From Dryocosmus kuriphilus (Eukaryota > Arthropoda > Insecta > Hymenoptera > Cynipidae), in NCBI GenBank assembly GCA_038277395.1, contig CM076196.1, positions 81,161,786 to 81,225,785 on the forward strand: a DNA stretch of 64,000 bases, read 5' to 3'. The notes under the pieces were generated by a model. It did not search any database. It worked only from the letters and a program-made list of their open reading frames with translations, and was not told the DNA's origin. Within the stretch, counting starts at the first letter, position 1. Every line of letters begins with the position of its first letter. Shown piece by piece: positions 31,855-43,491 of this stretch. A program made the position numbers and the translations under genes.

Positions 31855-33830
31855 TCAGAAGTTCATTGCCTCAGCTACCCAGAACCGCCACGCATCTCTA
31901 TCCTGTGCATCTTCTATCCAGTTTAAATAATCATGTCCCAGCTTTTTTAAATCATCCCTTACTTTCTTCTCCCATCTGTTTCTCGGTCTGCCTAGAGGTC
32001 TCTTACTAATCGATTTCCCTCTCAAAACTTGCGCCACTGTTCTTTCGTTGCCCATTCTTGCAACATGTCCCGCCCAGCTTAATTTGCGTGCTTTCATTAC
32101 TCTATTAATATTTACTGACCCGTAGAGTGCATGCAGCTCATCATTATGCAGTTTTATCCATTCACCAGTCTCTTCGTTCCTTTTGGGACCATAAATTTTT
32201 CGAAGTACTTTATTTTCGAATACTCTAAACCTGTTCTCCTCTCCTTTCGTCAGCGCTCACATTTCGCACCCGTACATGACGACCGGCATTATTATCGTTT
32301 TGTAAATTCTTACTTTGATGTTTCTAGGTAACGATCTCGATTTTAGTAATGTATTTGTTGCATAGTAGCACCCATTGCCAGCGTGCAGCCGCCTTTTGAT
32401 TTCCGTTTTAATGTTATTGTCGCGAGTTATAATAGTCCCGATATATTTTTAAACTCATTAACTCTTTCAAATTTCATATTTCCGGCCATTAGATCCCCCT
32501 CTTCATTGCTTTTTTCTGATCTGTCGACGAGCAAATATTTTGTCTTCGATTCGCTAACTTCTAAACCTATTTCCTTTGCTTTTGTGATCAAGATTTCCGC
32601 ATTTTTAGCTACCGTTTCTTTACCATCCCCGAGTAAGTCGAGATCATCCGCATATCCCAGAATTTGTATTATCCCATTGAGGGTAGCACCGGACGGATTC
32701 GTTTGTACTTCTCTGGCCACGTATTCTAAAACTAAGTTGAAAAGGATACACGAAAGCGCATCGCCCTGTTTCAGGCCATCGCGGATCAAAACTCTTCATA
32801 TAAGCTTCCGTTCACGCGTATCCTACCCCTACTGCCGCTTAAGCAAACTTCGATAAGTCTAACCAATTTCCTTGGTACATCCAAAAACTCCAGAATCCAG
32901 TACACTCGTGAGCGTATAATAGAGTCGTAAGCTTTTTTGAAGTCGATAAATAGGTGATGTATTGCTTCATTAAATTCCCATTTCTTTTCTAACAGTTGTC
33001 TAATTCTAAACATTTGATCGTTTGTAGACCGGTTTCAGTGGAATCTACACTGGTAATCCCCAATGATTTCCTCAGCAAAAAGGCGTTAGTCTACTTAAGA
33101 TTACATTGGTTAGGATCTTATAGGACGAAGGCACAAGTGAAATGCCCGATAATTATTACAGTTCGTCTTATCGCCTTTTTTAAAAATGGGTATAATAATA
33201 GGGGTATTCCATTCCTCCGGTATGTGTTCTGTTTTCCAGATTGCGCGTATTAATTTACAAATTTGGCTTGTGAGGTGAGGGCCCCCATTTTTTATCAGTT
33301 CTGACGGTAGATCGTCAATGCCCGCGGCTTTGATATTTTTCAACTTCTTTATGGCCATTTCTATTTCTTTATCAGTAGGCTCATCAAATAGTAGATCAGC
33401 AGTGTGGATTTCACCGAGATTAACTGCAACGGGGGCTTCGCGTACGTTCAATAGCTTATCAAAAGAGTTTTTCCAGAAATTTAGTCTTTCCGTTGCATCT
33501 GCTACTAGAATCCCATTTTCGTCTCTCATTACTTCCGTTCTACTTTGAAAGCCTTTCCTTATAAAATTGATTCCCCTGCACATCTCGCTCGGGTTATTTT
33601 ACTTATTATGCGTGTCTATTGCTAGCATTTTATTCTTTTCCCACTCCCTTTTCTTGGATCTGTAAAACCTATTTGTACTTTTACTAATCGCGAGATATTT
33701 CTTATGTGTTTGATCGCACTTATTTTGTAAACTAATTTCTTTGGCCTTCGTTCGCTTTTTAAACCATAATTTGCACTCTCCCTCGAACCACGGTTTGCTT
33801 TTGGTTACTTTCTTTAAACCTAATAAACTT
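31855..33830 (-). pseudogene. LINE reverse transcriptase, endonuclease missing, several breaks
   Basis: Reverse transcriptase of a non-LTR retrotransposon. In order on the minus strand: a Lys-rich linker (KCDQTHKKYLAISKS), TAA near 33600, then 33110-33583 with LPSELIKNGG, IPEEWNTPIIIPIFKKGD and CNNYR. A break follows, then 32786-33013 with HHLFIDFKKAYDSI, the first catalytic Asp motif. Next is 32427-32789 with GLKQGDALSCILFNL and GYADDLDLLG, the YADD catalytic loop. After that come RRLHAGNGCYYATN and MPVVMYGCEM-stop-ALTKGEENR, where a Trp codon is now TGA. The end is 31855-32097 with LSWAGHVARMGNERT and PLGRPRNRWE. The catalytic motifs are intact; frameshifts and stops inactivate it. The clade is uncertain; the GHVARM/GRPRNRW tail is widespread in insect LINEs. 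Confidence 0.88.
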
Positions 33831-34607
33831 TATTTTAAAATAATAATTGTCCACGCTCTAAGTTGTTTACTTGAGTTTTCAAGTTTATTACTGAAATTAG
33901 GTTGATATTAATTAAGGATTACAATTTTATTTGCCGATTACGAGGAAACGCGTGAGTATACTCTCATTCGAGGTGAAAAACTGAAACTCGCGAAGTCTCA
34001 ACCAACACATATGGCGTTAGAGAAGAATAGGTGGTAAATTTGAAAGTGTATGTTCTAAAAACTGTCTGACATTTGATCAAGTTATGAACCATGTAACAAT
34101 TCTGCTATTGAGCGTTGCAGACTGGATAAAATATTTATTTAATAAGTTAAAACACTGTAAAAATTGAATGTTGTTTATTTGGAGAACTTAAAAATGCTAA
34201 TTTCTTTTTTACTGACATAATACATTTTTAAATTATACTTTTTAAACAAAAATTCATCTAGCCTCCATTAGTATATCTTCAACCACGTCGTTTTTCTTTA
34301 AATTTTGCAATTTCAACAAAAAAGGTATCCCGACTAGCGCCCGGGCGGCTCCAGACCATGGAATCTAATCGGGGTCGGCCTGGCCAGTAACCGGTCATTT
34401 CTCGAGCCAGTACGCGCTCGGATTATTTCTTTTCTAAATAGCCCGACTTGTCCCCGACCAGTTTTCGACTAGGAATTTTAACCAAATAAAACCCAAATAG
34501 CCACCGACCATTCGACGACTAGGAACATTGTAAAAAAATACCCAGACCAGCCCCCGACTAGCATCCGAGTTGTAGTGGGGCCAAGTGGGACTTTTTCTAC
34601 ACGGGAT

Positions 34608-36100
34608 TGTGCAAATTTCCAAGATTGGAAACATTGAAATTTGAAACGGATTGCCTGCACTATAAATTCTCTCTTGCAATTACAAATCTGGAATACAAAT
34701 GTGCAGCTGATGAGTAGAACAGCCTAACTCAATTATTTCATAGGATTCTTCATCAATAGGAAAATAACCACGTCATTCATGTTAATGTTGAATTTCAGAA
34801 GGGTTTTTAGGAACAGAAATTTCGTGATTTTCTGGAGTATATCATGTAAGACTTCCCCTCGAAAGTAAATCTAAAATAGAGAATGCACTAACCAAACGAC
34901 GTGGTGCTCGAAGAGAAAGTTATCACAACTCCAAACTTGCGCAGTGGTGAAAGAGGGAGGATCCGCGAGGAGATCTCCGTAGTAATTTTACACAAGGTCA
35001 TAGAACCAAGTCGTATTTCGTCTTGAATTCAGACTATTCCCAGTATCACTCCCCCGTGCTCCATTCTCGACCGGTTAAGTAATGCGCAATGCTTACTGTG
35101 GCTTCGGGTCGTTCCTGAAAATTACACCACCCAGTTGGGTTTTCCGTAATATAAGCTTGCTGCTCGGCTGTCGTTTATAACTGGATAATCACGTGAGGTG
35201 TGACTGATAGCAACGATCATATTACGTGATTGATGATCCACTCTCAACAGTCTCACTACAACCTCTAAATTTCATCTATCAATCTATTTCTATTTCACGA
35301 AAATGATATTGCTTTAAAATATGTATTCTTTTAAAAATATATCGTTCTGTCTAATAATTGTTTGATTTATGAACTAGAGCACATCAGGAATTATATTTTT
35401 TTCTTTTGATTCTGCCATTTCCCGGAGGATATGAGAATTAAGCTACATATTGTTTTCATTTAGAACTAAACCTGTTGGGTATAAACCCAACTATATCGAA
35501 GTAGGTCGAGTACCACGTGTGGACTCTTAACATTGCAAGCAGAATAACAACGAGTTGTCACTGATAGGAATAAAATTCATAGTGTATTTATATTTTTGAG
35601 AGCCCCCGGGCTACAGAATAGGGTGGTCCTTATTTTCGTCAGATTAGACTAATCTTTATTGTGACTACATTCCAGTTTCGTGAGCTTTGCTGAGATAAAG
35701 TTGTATGATAAGAATGAACTTAAGGATATACTAAATTTATCTGAAATTCAAAAACGAGCATTGTTAAAAATGATTTATAATCTTGAGGAAAATATTCCTA
35801 TTGTTAATTGTAACTAATCTTGAAATAAAATTGAAGGCGGTCTTTAGAAAAAAATATTTCAGGCTAAAATTGTTTATTTAACAATAGTTATGTAGAGTTT
35901 TTCTGTTTTACAGTGTTTTACAGTATTTTACGCTATATTAGTTTACACTCCCTTCCCTCTTACGGGATTAGAGAGTCTTTCAGAACAATTAAAAAGAAAC
36001 AAATATCTCAGAATCGCGGTCCAGTGACCCCCAAGAAATTTGCCCCTCGACATGAAGCATCTGCCCCGAAAAAATCACTGGCCTCTTTATGATGTGTGTC
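34608..36100. other. spacer, GC-balanced at 34.8-35.3 kb, no gene seen
   Basis: A unique-looking stretch followed by AT-rich DNA. A small perfect hairpin, GTTGGG/CCCAAC, occurs near 35473-35490. TAGGGTGGTCC near 35620 resembles a foldback tip, but no partner end was found. Confidence 0.4.
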
Positions 36101-36386
36101 AAGCTGGCACAACCACATTATCATATTCAAATTTTTTTGATGCCATAATTTAGTGCTCATTTAGTGCTAATTTTGTACCGTAATCGCAAATTTTGTACTT
36201 TTGAATTTTTCGAAAAAACATGTGGTTGTGCTGGCCTGAAGCCAAGCTGGCACGACCATACATGGAAATAAAATGAAAAAATCGCATTTTTCGATATTGC
36301 ATAATTTACTGCTTATTTAGAGCTAATTTTGCACTATAATCGCAAATTTTGTACTTTTGAATTTTTTCAAAAAATTGTTGATTTCG
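36101..36386. repeat. tandem duplication, unit 143 bp, two copies
   Basis: AAGCTGGCACAACCA (36101) and AAGCTGGCACGACCA (36244) begin two units. Each later has GCTAATTTTG and AATCGCAAATTTTGTACTTT at the same offset. Confidence 0.8.
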
Positions 36387-37238
36387 CTGATTTATTATCA
36401 GCTGTAGTACACCAAAACTAGGCTCGAATTTTGTTGATACAGCATCAAACTTGTTGTGTTCTTTTTGAATTAAAAAAAGTTTGTTTTTTTTTTCGAAGAA
36501 TGTGCTGAGTATTTTCAAAAAAATGCATTTTTTAAAGTACTCAAAAAAATGGTTCAAAATGACAAAGAATTGAAAAGAAAGTTTTTGCAGGCCTTTTCGA
36601 GGAGAAATTTTTTAAAGCGAATCCCTGACACTCAAACAGTAACCTCATATTCATGCTAACACATCATTTTTAACAATTCTCATTTTTTAACTTGAGATAA
36701 CATCCTTAATATAAATAGTATTAGAACACCTTGAAATTTTTGTGGCTTAATATTTCGTAAGCTGTGAAAATTAATTATACTCTGTTATTTATTATTTTTG
36801 AAAAGAATAAAATTTTAAACTGAAGTGGACATGCTCATAATAAAAAATTTCAAAGTTTAATCCTTCAAAGATCTAAATAAAAAAACTCTAATGCTGATGA
36901 TTTAAAATGTTATCCACCAAACATGTTCAAAAGTAAGCAATTTTTAAATATTATTGTTTAAAATATAGATTTGGATATTTGAAAATTCAAAATTCAAAGC
37001 CGAGCTTTCGAAACGGAACAATTTTATATTATAATACTTAAGAACTTCTAAACAGACCAATTTCAGCATTAAACATTTGTATCAATAAATTTTAATTCTT
37101 CAAATATTGACCATGAATAATCAGAAAGTAGTAATCTTAAGGATTAAGATTTTAAAACTCAAGTCTCCAAATTTTTTAAATCAGAGATTATAAACTAAAT
37201 AAAAGCAATAAAAGTCAAACAATTTTAATCTAGAAAAA
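36387..37238. other. AT-rich spacer, nothing recognised
   Basis: Many short AT-rich words but no clear repeat or coding signal. Confidence 0.5.
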
Positions 37239-38445
37239 TCTGCCCGCTTCCCGTGCACATTCTCATCGCTCGCTTCGCGCTCAAATCTTTTTGTTCCTTG
37301 CACATCGTGTTCGGTATTCATTACTTAGGTCTTAAAATTTCAAAACACTTTTAATGAGATTATTAAATTTGAATTTATTATTAAAAAATACAAAATAAAT
37401 TATTTTACTTAAGGCTCTATCGACCTTCAGGAATACATTCTCATCATGACACTCGCGCTTCGCGCTCGACAATTAACTTTTTTTTAAACACATTGTAGAT
37501 TGCTACAGTTTTTTTGTGATTTTCCAAATTTTCACAATTCAGGATTTCGGTTCTTAAAAGTAAAACGATGAGTTTTATAAATAAATCTTGTAGCTCTATA
37601 CAAGGTGAACAATTCTGCTTGTTAATATTTTCTCATATCTTGCATAGTTTTGTTGAAAAGTGGTTTTCTTTATATTTCATAACATATTTCACGAATAACT
37701 CAAAAACTACGCCTCTGTTCAAAAAAATGATAGAAAGAAGATTTGTAGACCATTTTGAGGTGAACAACTTTGTTTATTATCATTTTTTTTGTATCTTGCA
37801 CAGTTTGGCAGGAAATTTGAATTTTTGATTTTTAATAACGTTTTCTCGATTAAAGTAAAAACCGTGCATTTATCAAAAAATGGTTAATACAAAATTTGTG
37901 GATATTTTAGAGGTGAACAACTTTGTTTACCATCACTTTTTTGTATCTTGAATATTTTGGCAAGAAAACACAGTTTTATATTTTTAATAACGTTTTCTCG
38001 ATTAAAATTAAAAAAACCGTGCATCTTATCAAAAAATGGTTGAAACAAAATTTGTAGATTTTTTTTAGATAAACAATTTTACTCTTTATCGTTTTTTGTA
38101 TCTCGCACATTTTAGCTGGAAAATGGATATTTTGATTTTGTGAAAACAGTTTTTGATGGTTAAAACCATAACCACTGGTCCAAAACTACTGATTAATGAA
38201 CTCGTCCTCTTTCTTTTTGGACCCTGAAGAAGTGTGCCAAAGCGCAATCCAATCTGATCGTTCCCTCAAAAGTTATCGCGGTAACAGGCGCCGACGACGA
38301 CAACGACAACGACAACAGACAGACCGACACCGACGTAAAACATGTTTTTTCGGATTCAGGGGGTCACGAAACGTCGAGATTTCATGAAATCCGCGAAAGT
38401 CATTTTTCACATAAAACTAATATCTACTCATTGAGATGAGAATGT
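37239..38445 (-). mobile_element. HINE-like (non-autonomous Helentron) copy a
   Basis: Read on the minus strand, it begins with the short terminal motif ACATTCTCATC (38445-38435). It passes a GTTGTC-type microsatellite (about 38335-38295) and a core with GGATTGCGCTTTGGCACAC. Diverged AT-rich subrepeats follow, then a block of CGCGCTTCGCGCTC-like words. It ends with the inverted motif GATGAGAATGT, a hairpin reduced here to GCACGGGAAGCGGGC, and AGATTTTT. Paired subterminal motifs, a microsatellite, and a 3' hairpin with a T tail are the known layout of HINE/DINE-1 elements. The family name is inferred from architecture alone. Confidence 0.6.
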
Positions 38446-38507
38446 CAATAAACATTTTTAATGTAAAAATTAATCAAAGGAAAAACAAACAAGCCTTAAT
38501 TTAAAAA

Positions 38508-40058
38508 TCTGCCCGCTTCGCGGGCACATTCTCATCGCGCGCTTTGCGCGAAGTATGAGCACGCCTTGGGGCGCGCGGCCTGATGTTCGTCGCGCTTCAC
38601 GCTCGGGTGTTTTTGGTTCTCGCACTTCGTGTTCGGTTTTCGTTACTCACGGATCTGAGGTTTTCAAAACCCCTGCTTTTAATAAAATTATTAAATTTGA
38701 ATTTTATTAAAAATTATAAAGAAAACTAGTGGTCGTCGCGCTTCGTGCTCCGATATATTTAAACCTCGCGCTTTGCGATCGAGTGTGTTTGGGCCTCCCG
38801 CTACTCAGAACACTTTTGGCAAGTTTTCAAAACACTTGCCTTTAATGGTATTATTAAATTTGAATTTTATTAAAAATTACGAAAGAAATTATTTTACTTA
38901 AGGCTCTATCGCCCTTAAGGTATACATTCTTATCACGAATTCGCGCTTCGCGCTCGACAATTAATTTTTTTGTAAATCCATTGTAGATTAGTAAAGTTTT
39001 TTTGTGATTTTCCAAATTTTCACAATGCAGGTTTTCTATTCCTAAAAGTAAAACAATGAGTAATATAAATAAAATTTGTAGGTTTTTCCAAGTTGGAAAA
39101 TTTTGCTCTTTCATATTTTCTCATATCTTGCATAATTTTCCTGCAAAGTGGATATCTTTATATTTAATAACATATTTCACGAATAACTCAAAAACTATGG
39201 GACTTTACAAAAAAATAATAGAAAGCAATTTTGTATATCTTTTCGAGATGAATAAATTTGTTTATTATCATTTCTTTCGTATCTTGCACAGTTTGGCAGG
39301 AAATTTGAATTTTTGATTTTTTAATAGTGTTTTCTCGATTAAAAGCAAAACCTTGCATTTGATCAAAAAATGGTAAAAAAAAAATTTGTAGATCTTTTTG
39401 AGTTGAACAACTATGTTTGGTCATTTTTTGTATCTTGAATATTTTGGCGGGAAATCACAGTTTTTTATTTTTAACAAAATTTTCTCGAATAAAACAAAAA
39501 CCGTGCATATTATCAAAAAAATTTTTAGACAAAATTTGTAGATCTTTTTGAGTTGAACAACTTTGTTTATCATTTTTTTGTATCTTGAATATTTTGGCGG
39601 GAAACCACAGTTTTTTAACAACATTTTCTCGATTAAAACAAGAACCGTGAATTTTATCAAAAAACTGTTTAGATAAAATTTGTAGCTTTTTTTGAGACAA
39701 ACAATCTTGATTATACATGTATTTTGTGAATCTCGCATAGTTTAGCCGGAAAATCGATTTTTGAAAAACCGTTTTTGATGGATAAAACCAGAACCGTTGG
39801 TCAAAAACCGCTGATTAACGAACTCGTCCTTACCTTCTACGCCTTAAAGAAGTGTACCTAAGCGCAATCCAATCCGATTAGTCTTCGAAAGTTATCGTAG
39901 GAACAGACTATGACGACAACGACAACGACGACAACGACAGACAGAACCAACGTAAAACATGTTTTTTCGGATTCAGGGAGTTCCAATACGTGGAAATTTG
40001 ATGAAAACTGGGGAGGTCAAATTTTACATAAATCTAATACCTTCTCTGATGAGAATAT
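38508..40058 (-). mobile_element. HINE-like copy b, longest complete copy
   Basis: Same module order as copy a, starting 62 bp from its edge. The 3' hairpin GCCCGCGAAGCGGGC is perfect here (38511-38525, read on the minus strand), followed by AGATTTTT. The GC-rich block is longer, with an extra GCGCTTCG-type run at 38.55-38.79 kb. At least two subrepeats of about 150 bp sit at 39.43-39.73 kb. The terminal motif at the other end has one change (ATATTCTCATC). A second internal ACATTCTTATC at 38924 suggests that the left part was duplicated or is an older internal end. Confidence 0.65.
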
Positions 40059-42211
40059 AAAAAGTTTAAATTGAAAAACTTCAGATTTAATCATTCGTAA
40101 TTGAAACATTTTAAAGTACAACCCAGAATATTTTAGAGCTGCCAATTATATAAATTTCAGACATTCTGAAAAAATTGCAGAATTGAGCATTAATAACTGT
40201 TCAGTTCTCATTTCTTTCAAACTCGAGTCTTTAAGTAAAATTGACCAAACCATGGTAAGAAACTTGACACTCAAAGAGTTTGAAATTAACTAATTTTGTA
40301 ACTTTGATGTTTTGGAAATTATAAAGAATTGAAATAACAATAGAAGCATGATAATTTTGCAGAATTGACCAAATTGGAATGTCTTTTTATTTATTCCTAC
40401 TTTGAACAAAGTCTCTTATCCTTTTTAAAACAAAAGGATGAAGATTCACACTTTATTCTTTGTGTTTTACTTTTTGTGTAAGTATTAAGAAGTAGATTTC
40501 ACAATTCAATATTATGAAACTCATGTTGTATAAAAACTCCTTGTATTAATAAACTTGAATTTTGCATTTCTACATGCTCAGATGAAAGAAAAATTATCCA
40601 TTTTTATACCGGGAGAAGATTTTAGGCCATAAGTAAAAAATCTCGTATTACGATATAAAATTTTATAAATGATTACCTTATGACTCCAGTGCAAAACAAA
40701 TTCTTACTTGAAGAAAAAAAATATTACAAAAAGAATATTGACCTGTAAATAATGCAAGAACCTTTCGCAAACTTTTAATATTACTCGATTGGTCTCAAAT
40801 CCGCCAGACATAATTACCTTCCATTCTCCCATCCATCTAATGCGCAAAATTTCGGGAAAAATCATGTTATCCCAGATAATAAGGACCGTCCTACGAAGTC
40901 AAATCCTCTGTCGATTCAATCGTAATCCTCAGCAGCTTTACCACAACAATCGACCTAAATGGCATAATTTTCGTGCAGAGCGTCTTCCTGGAAGCATTGT
41001 CATTTAGGTATCGAATCCTTTGTTACCGTTAATAGGAGCCTCGGGTTTGAATTCCTTTGCTCTCCCCTTCGGATTCCCTACGCGAAGATCCTCTTAGCAG
41101 TAGTTACCGCGAGATCCGCGCCTCGAAGTCGTCCTCAATCAGAACCACGCAGTCTATAATTCAATATATCGAACCCTCATCCTCATCCTCATCCTCCTCC
41201 CCATCCTCGGTACGCTCCCCATTTGCAGCAATCCGAGCTGGGTAGATCTCAGGTATAGCATAGCAGTTGGGAAGAGTCTACGAGGAGAGAGTTTTGTCCC
41301 TCTATGACTCCTTCGTAGTTCGAAGGAAAGCAGAGCCTAGAGACTCCTGGGACTCTAAGAAGCAGAGTACACTCCATCGGCTCGGCGGGCGACGGGCTCT
41401 GAGCGCCTCTTAGCTTGTAATCGAATAATGTGTCTCGAGCTGTAGCGAGAATCCAAATACTCAAGTACTCAAATACTGCAGAGAATCTGTATTGCTCTCC
41501 TTTTACAACCCCTCGCACCCTTCAATACCCGAAGTTCTAACCTCTTGAATCACGCCCCTCTTTCACTTGTTGTGTTTCTGCCAATTTACGTTTCTCTTCC
41601 ATCATTTTCCTTTATCTTCACATCTGCCATTCCATACTCTTCGAGAGAAGCGTTACGATCTTCCATTGTTATATTATATTGCAGGTCTCTTTCACGCAAC
41701 ACTCAGAATTTAGAAATCTTGAGTGCAGATCTACCGCGAAAATTGAGAGTACAGAGATCAGTGATATTTTAGATTTCCATCATTACTTTATAAAAGTTTT
41801 TGAGGTGGAAAGTGTCCTCTTGTAGAATTTTTTTTGAAGTGAATACTTCTATAGGCACGCTAGGTACACTTTTCATTGAGCAGTGAACGGGCGAGCAACC
41901 GACCGACCGAACGAAAATGCCGCCTACCGAACGGAAACGGCGCTTGGCATACACGCAACTCTCTCTCTCTCTCTTTCTAAAAGATTATTTTCAAAGATTA
42001 ATAACTGTTATTGTTATTATTTCGTTATTATATCATTATATATGTATATATATAGTATAAATATGGCACAACATTAGATGCAGTATTTTCCAGACTTTTA
42101 TATAAGATAGATTCAAAAACATTTATATCTTACTTTAGTTACCACAAACCAATTGTTCCTTCCATTGAATTGAGAAATGAAGATGTCTATGATTCTAATA
42201 CGGATAAATAA
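40059..42211. other. spacer, GC-balanced unique island 40.8-41.8 kb
   Basis: The island holds a (TCCTCA)n-like patch (41172-41210) and frames up to 89 codons with no recognised domain. The sides are AT-rich. It may be intronic or regulatory host DNA. Confidence 0.45.
41172..41210. repeat. imperfect TCCTCA microsatellite
   Basis: About six TCATCC/TCCTCC units in a row. Confidence 0.7.
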
Positions 42212-43491
42212 CTCTGCTAAAAATGCCAGATATAATCCGATAGAGACGGATAGGATTCGGAATCTCATCGTGTTCTATCCGGAAACTTATACGGTATTTG
42301 TGTCTGGTTTCTTATCTGGCTCTATACGGAATATTCTCGGCCCTTCTTTTGTCCCATACGATTTTTTATCCGGTTCTATCTGGCAATTGATCGCTATTTA
42401 AAAATTTTTCTATCTGGTTTCTTATCTGGCTCTGCACGGAATATTTTCGGCAGCCGCATAGCTCGTTCCGGTTTCTTATCTAGTTCTATCCGGAAACTTA
42501 TACGGTATTTGTGTCCGTTGTCTTATCCGGTTCTATCCGGCAGTTTGTCGGTATTAAAAATTTTTCTATCTGGTTTCTTATCTGGCTCTATACGGAATAT
42601 TTTCAGTACCCGCATTGCCTTATCCTACCAGATACTCGTACTGTGAAAGCACCAAAAAAAAGGATCGATGACGATGAAACAGGTGTATTAGATACATCTT
42701 TTCATTCTAACTCATAGTGAAAAATTCTGGCTAACTTATAGCCCCGACGATCGACTACTATTGCGAGACAAGAATCCCTGCGCTCCTGGCGGAATTATTC
42801 TGAACTACTGACCAGATAGAAAACCATTTTCGGCCTTTACACCCAGTTTTAGATCCGACAAAATTCGGATAGGGCCAGATAAGATTTCGTCGGGCGAATA
42901 ATTCGATTTTATGATTTAAATGTCCGCTGGAAAGCCGGAGAGAGAACCAGATAGAAAACCATTTTCGGCCTTTATACGCAACTTTAGTTCCGACAAATTT
43001 CCGGATAGGGCCAGATAAGATTCCGTTGGGCGAATAATTCGATTTTATGATTTAAATGTCCGCTGGAAAGCCGGATAGAACCAGATAGAAAACCATTTTC
43101 GGCCTTTATACCCAACTTTAGTTCCTACAAAGTTCCGGATAGGGCCAGATAAGATTCCGTCGGGCGAATAATTCAATGTTATGATTTACATGTCCGCTGG
43201 AAAGCCAGATAGAACCAGATAGAAAATCATTTTTGGGTCTTGTCACTCAACTTTGGTTCCGACAAAGTTCCGGATAGGACTGGATCAAATAACACTTTTA
43301 ACTTAGTCAAATATAATTTCGATATGTCATCCCGAATAGAACCCAGATAAGACCGCTATTTTTCCGCGAAAGATATGACGAACCGAATAAGACTCGGATA
43401 GGGTCAAACAAGAATCCGAAGTGGGCTATCCGGTCTATTATCCGGTTTGTTATCTGGTTCTATCGGATCCTATCCATCATTTTAAGCAGGG
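42212..43491. mobile_element. word-array element built on CCGGATAG/ATCTGG words
   Basis: Inverted ends CTCTGCTAAAAATG (42212) and, in reverse complement, CCCTGCTTAAAATG (43491). Both are followed at the same distance by ATCCGATAGA. The left third repeats TTCTTATCTGGCTCT and TTCTATCCGG words; the right half carries the reverse-complement words CCAGATAGAA and CCGGATAG. The whole is thus a loose palindrome as well as a repeat array. No open frame exceeds 74 codons. No target duplication was found, so the outer limits are approximate. Confidence 0.65.
42811..43340. repeat. tandem array, unit 134 bp, nearly four copies
   Basis: ACCAGATAGAAAA begins units at 42811, 42946, 43080 and 43214 (periods 135, 134, 134). 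Each contains TTCCGGATAGGGCCAGATAA (or a variant) and ATGTCCGCTGGAAAGCC at fixed offsets. The last unit is partial. Confidence 0.88.

Larger units (their letters stand above)
31791..33835 (-). mobile_element. 5'-truncated LINE, minus strand
   Basis: A non-LTR retrotransposon fragment whose 3' end, at the left, finishes in an ATT/AAT-rich microsatellite (about 31791-31838), a common tail for some LINE clades. Coding starts in mid ORF2, near 33830, with no endonuclease, as expected from incomplete target-primed reverse transcription. It lies inside the putative word-array element. Confidence 0.85.
31253..34607. mobile_element. putative element with GC-rich word arrays, split by a LINE
   Basis: ATCCCCTGTAGAAA (31253-31266) is matched in reverse complement by ATCCCGTGTAGAAA at the right end (34594-34607). 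Just inside both ends are similar GC-rich stretches with TTGGCCCCACT and repeated GGGGGCTAGTC or GACCAGTC words (left about 31275-31390, right about 34325-34590). The interior contains the LINE fragment at about 31.79-33.84 kb. No transposase was found. The ends could instead belong to two separate copies. Confidence 0.5.

Noticed and set aside
35471..35492. Perfect GTTGGG/CCCAAC hairpin
   Set aside because: Too short to be significant in a 64-kb window without supporting context.
41883..42077. 64-codon frame beginning MNGRATDRPNENAAYRT
   Set aside because: The GC-rich start is followed by a CT microsatellite and AT-rich DNA; no donor or acceptor context and no recognised domain.
42811..43340. 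Regular repeats considered as a CRISPR array
   Set aside because: Units of 134 bp are similar over their full length, with no alternation of conserved repeat and unique spacer; the genome is eukaryotic.
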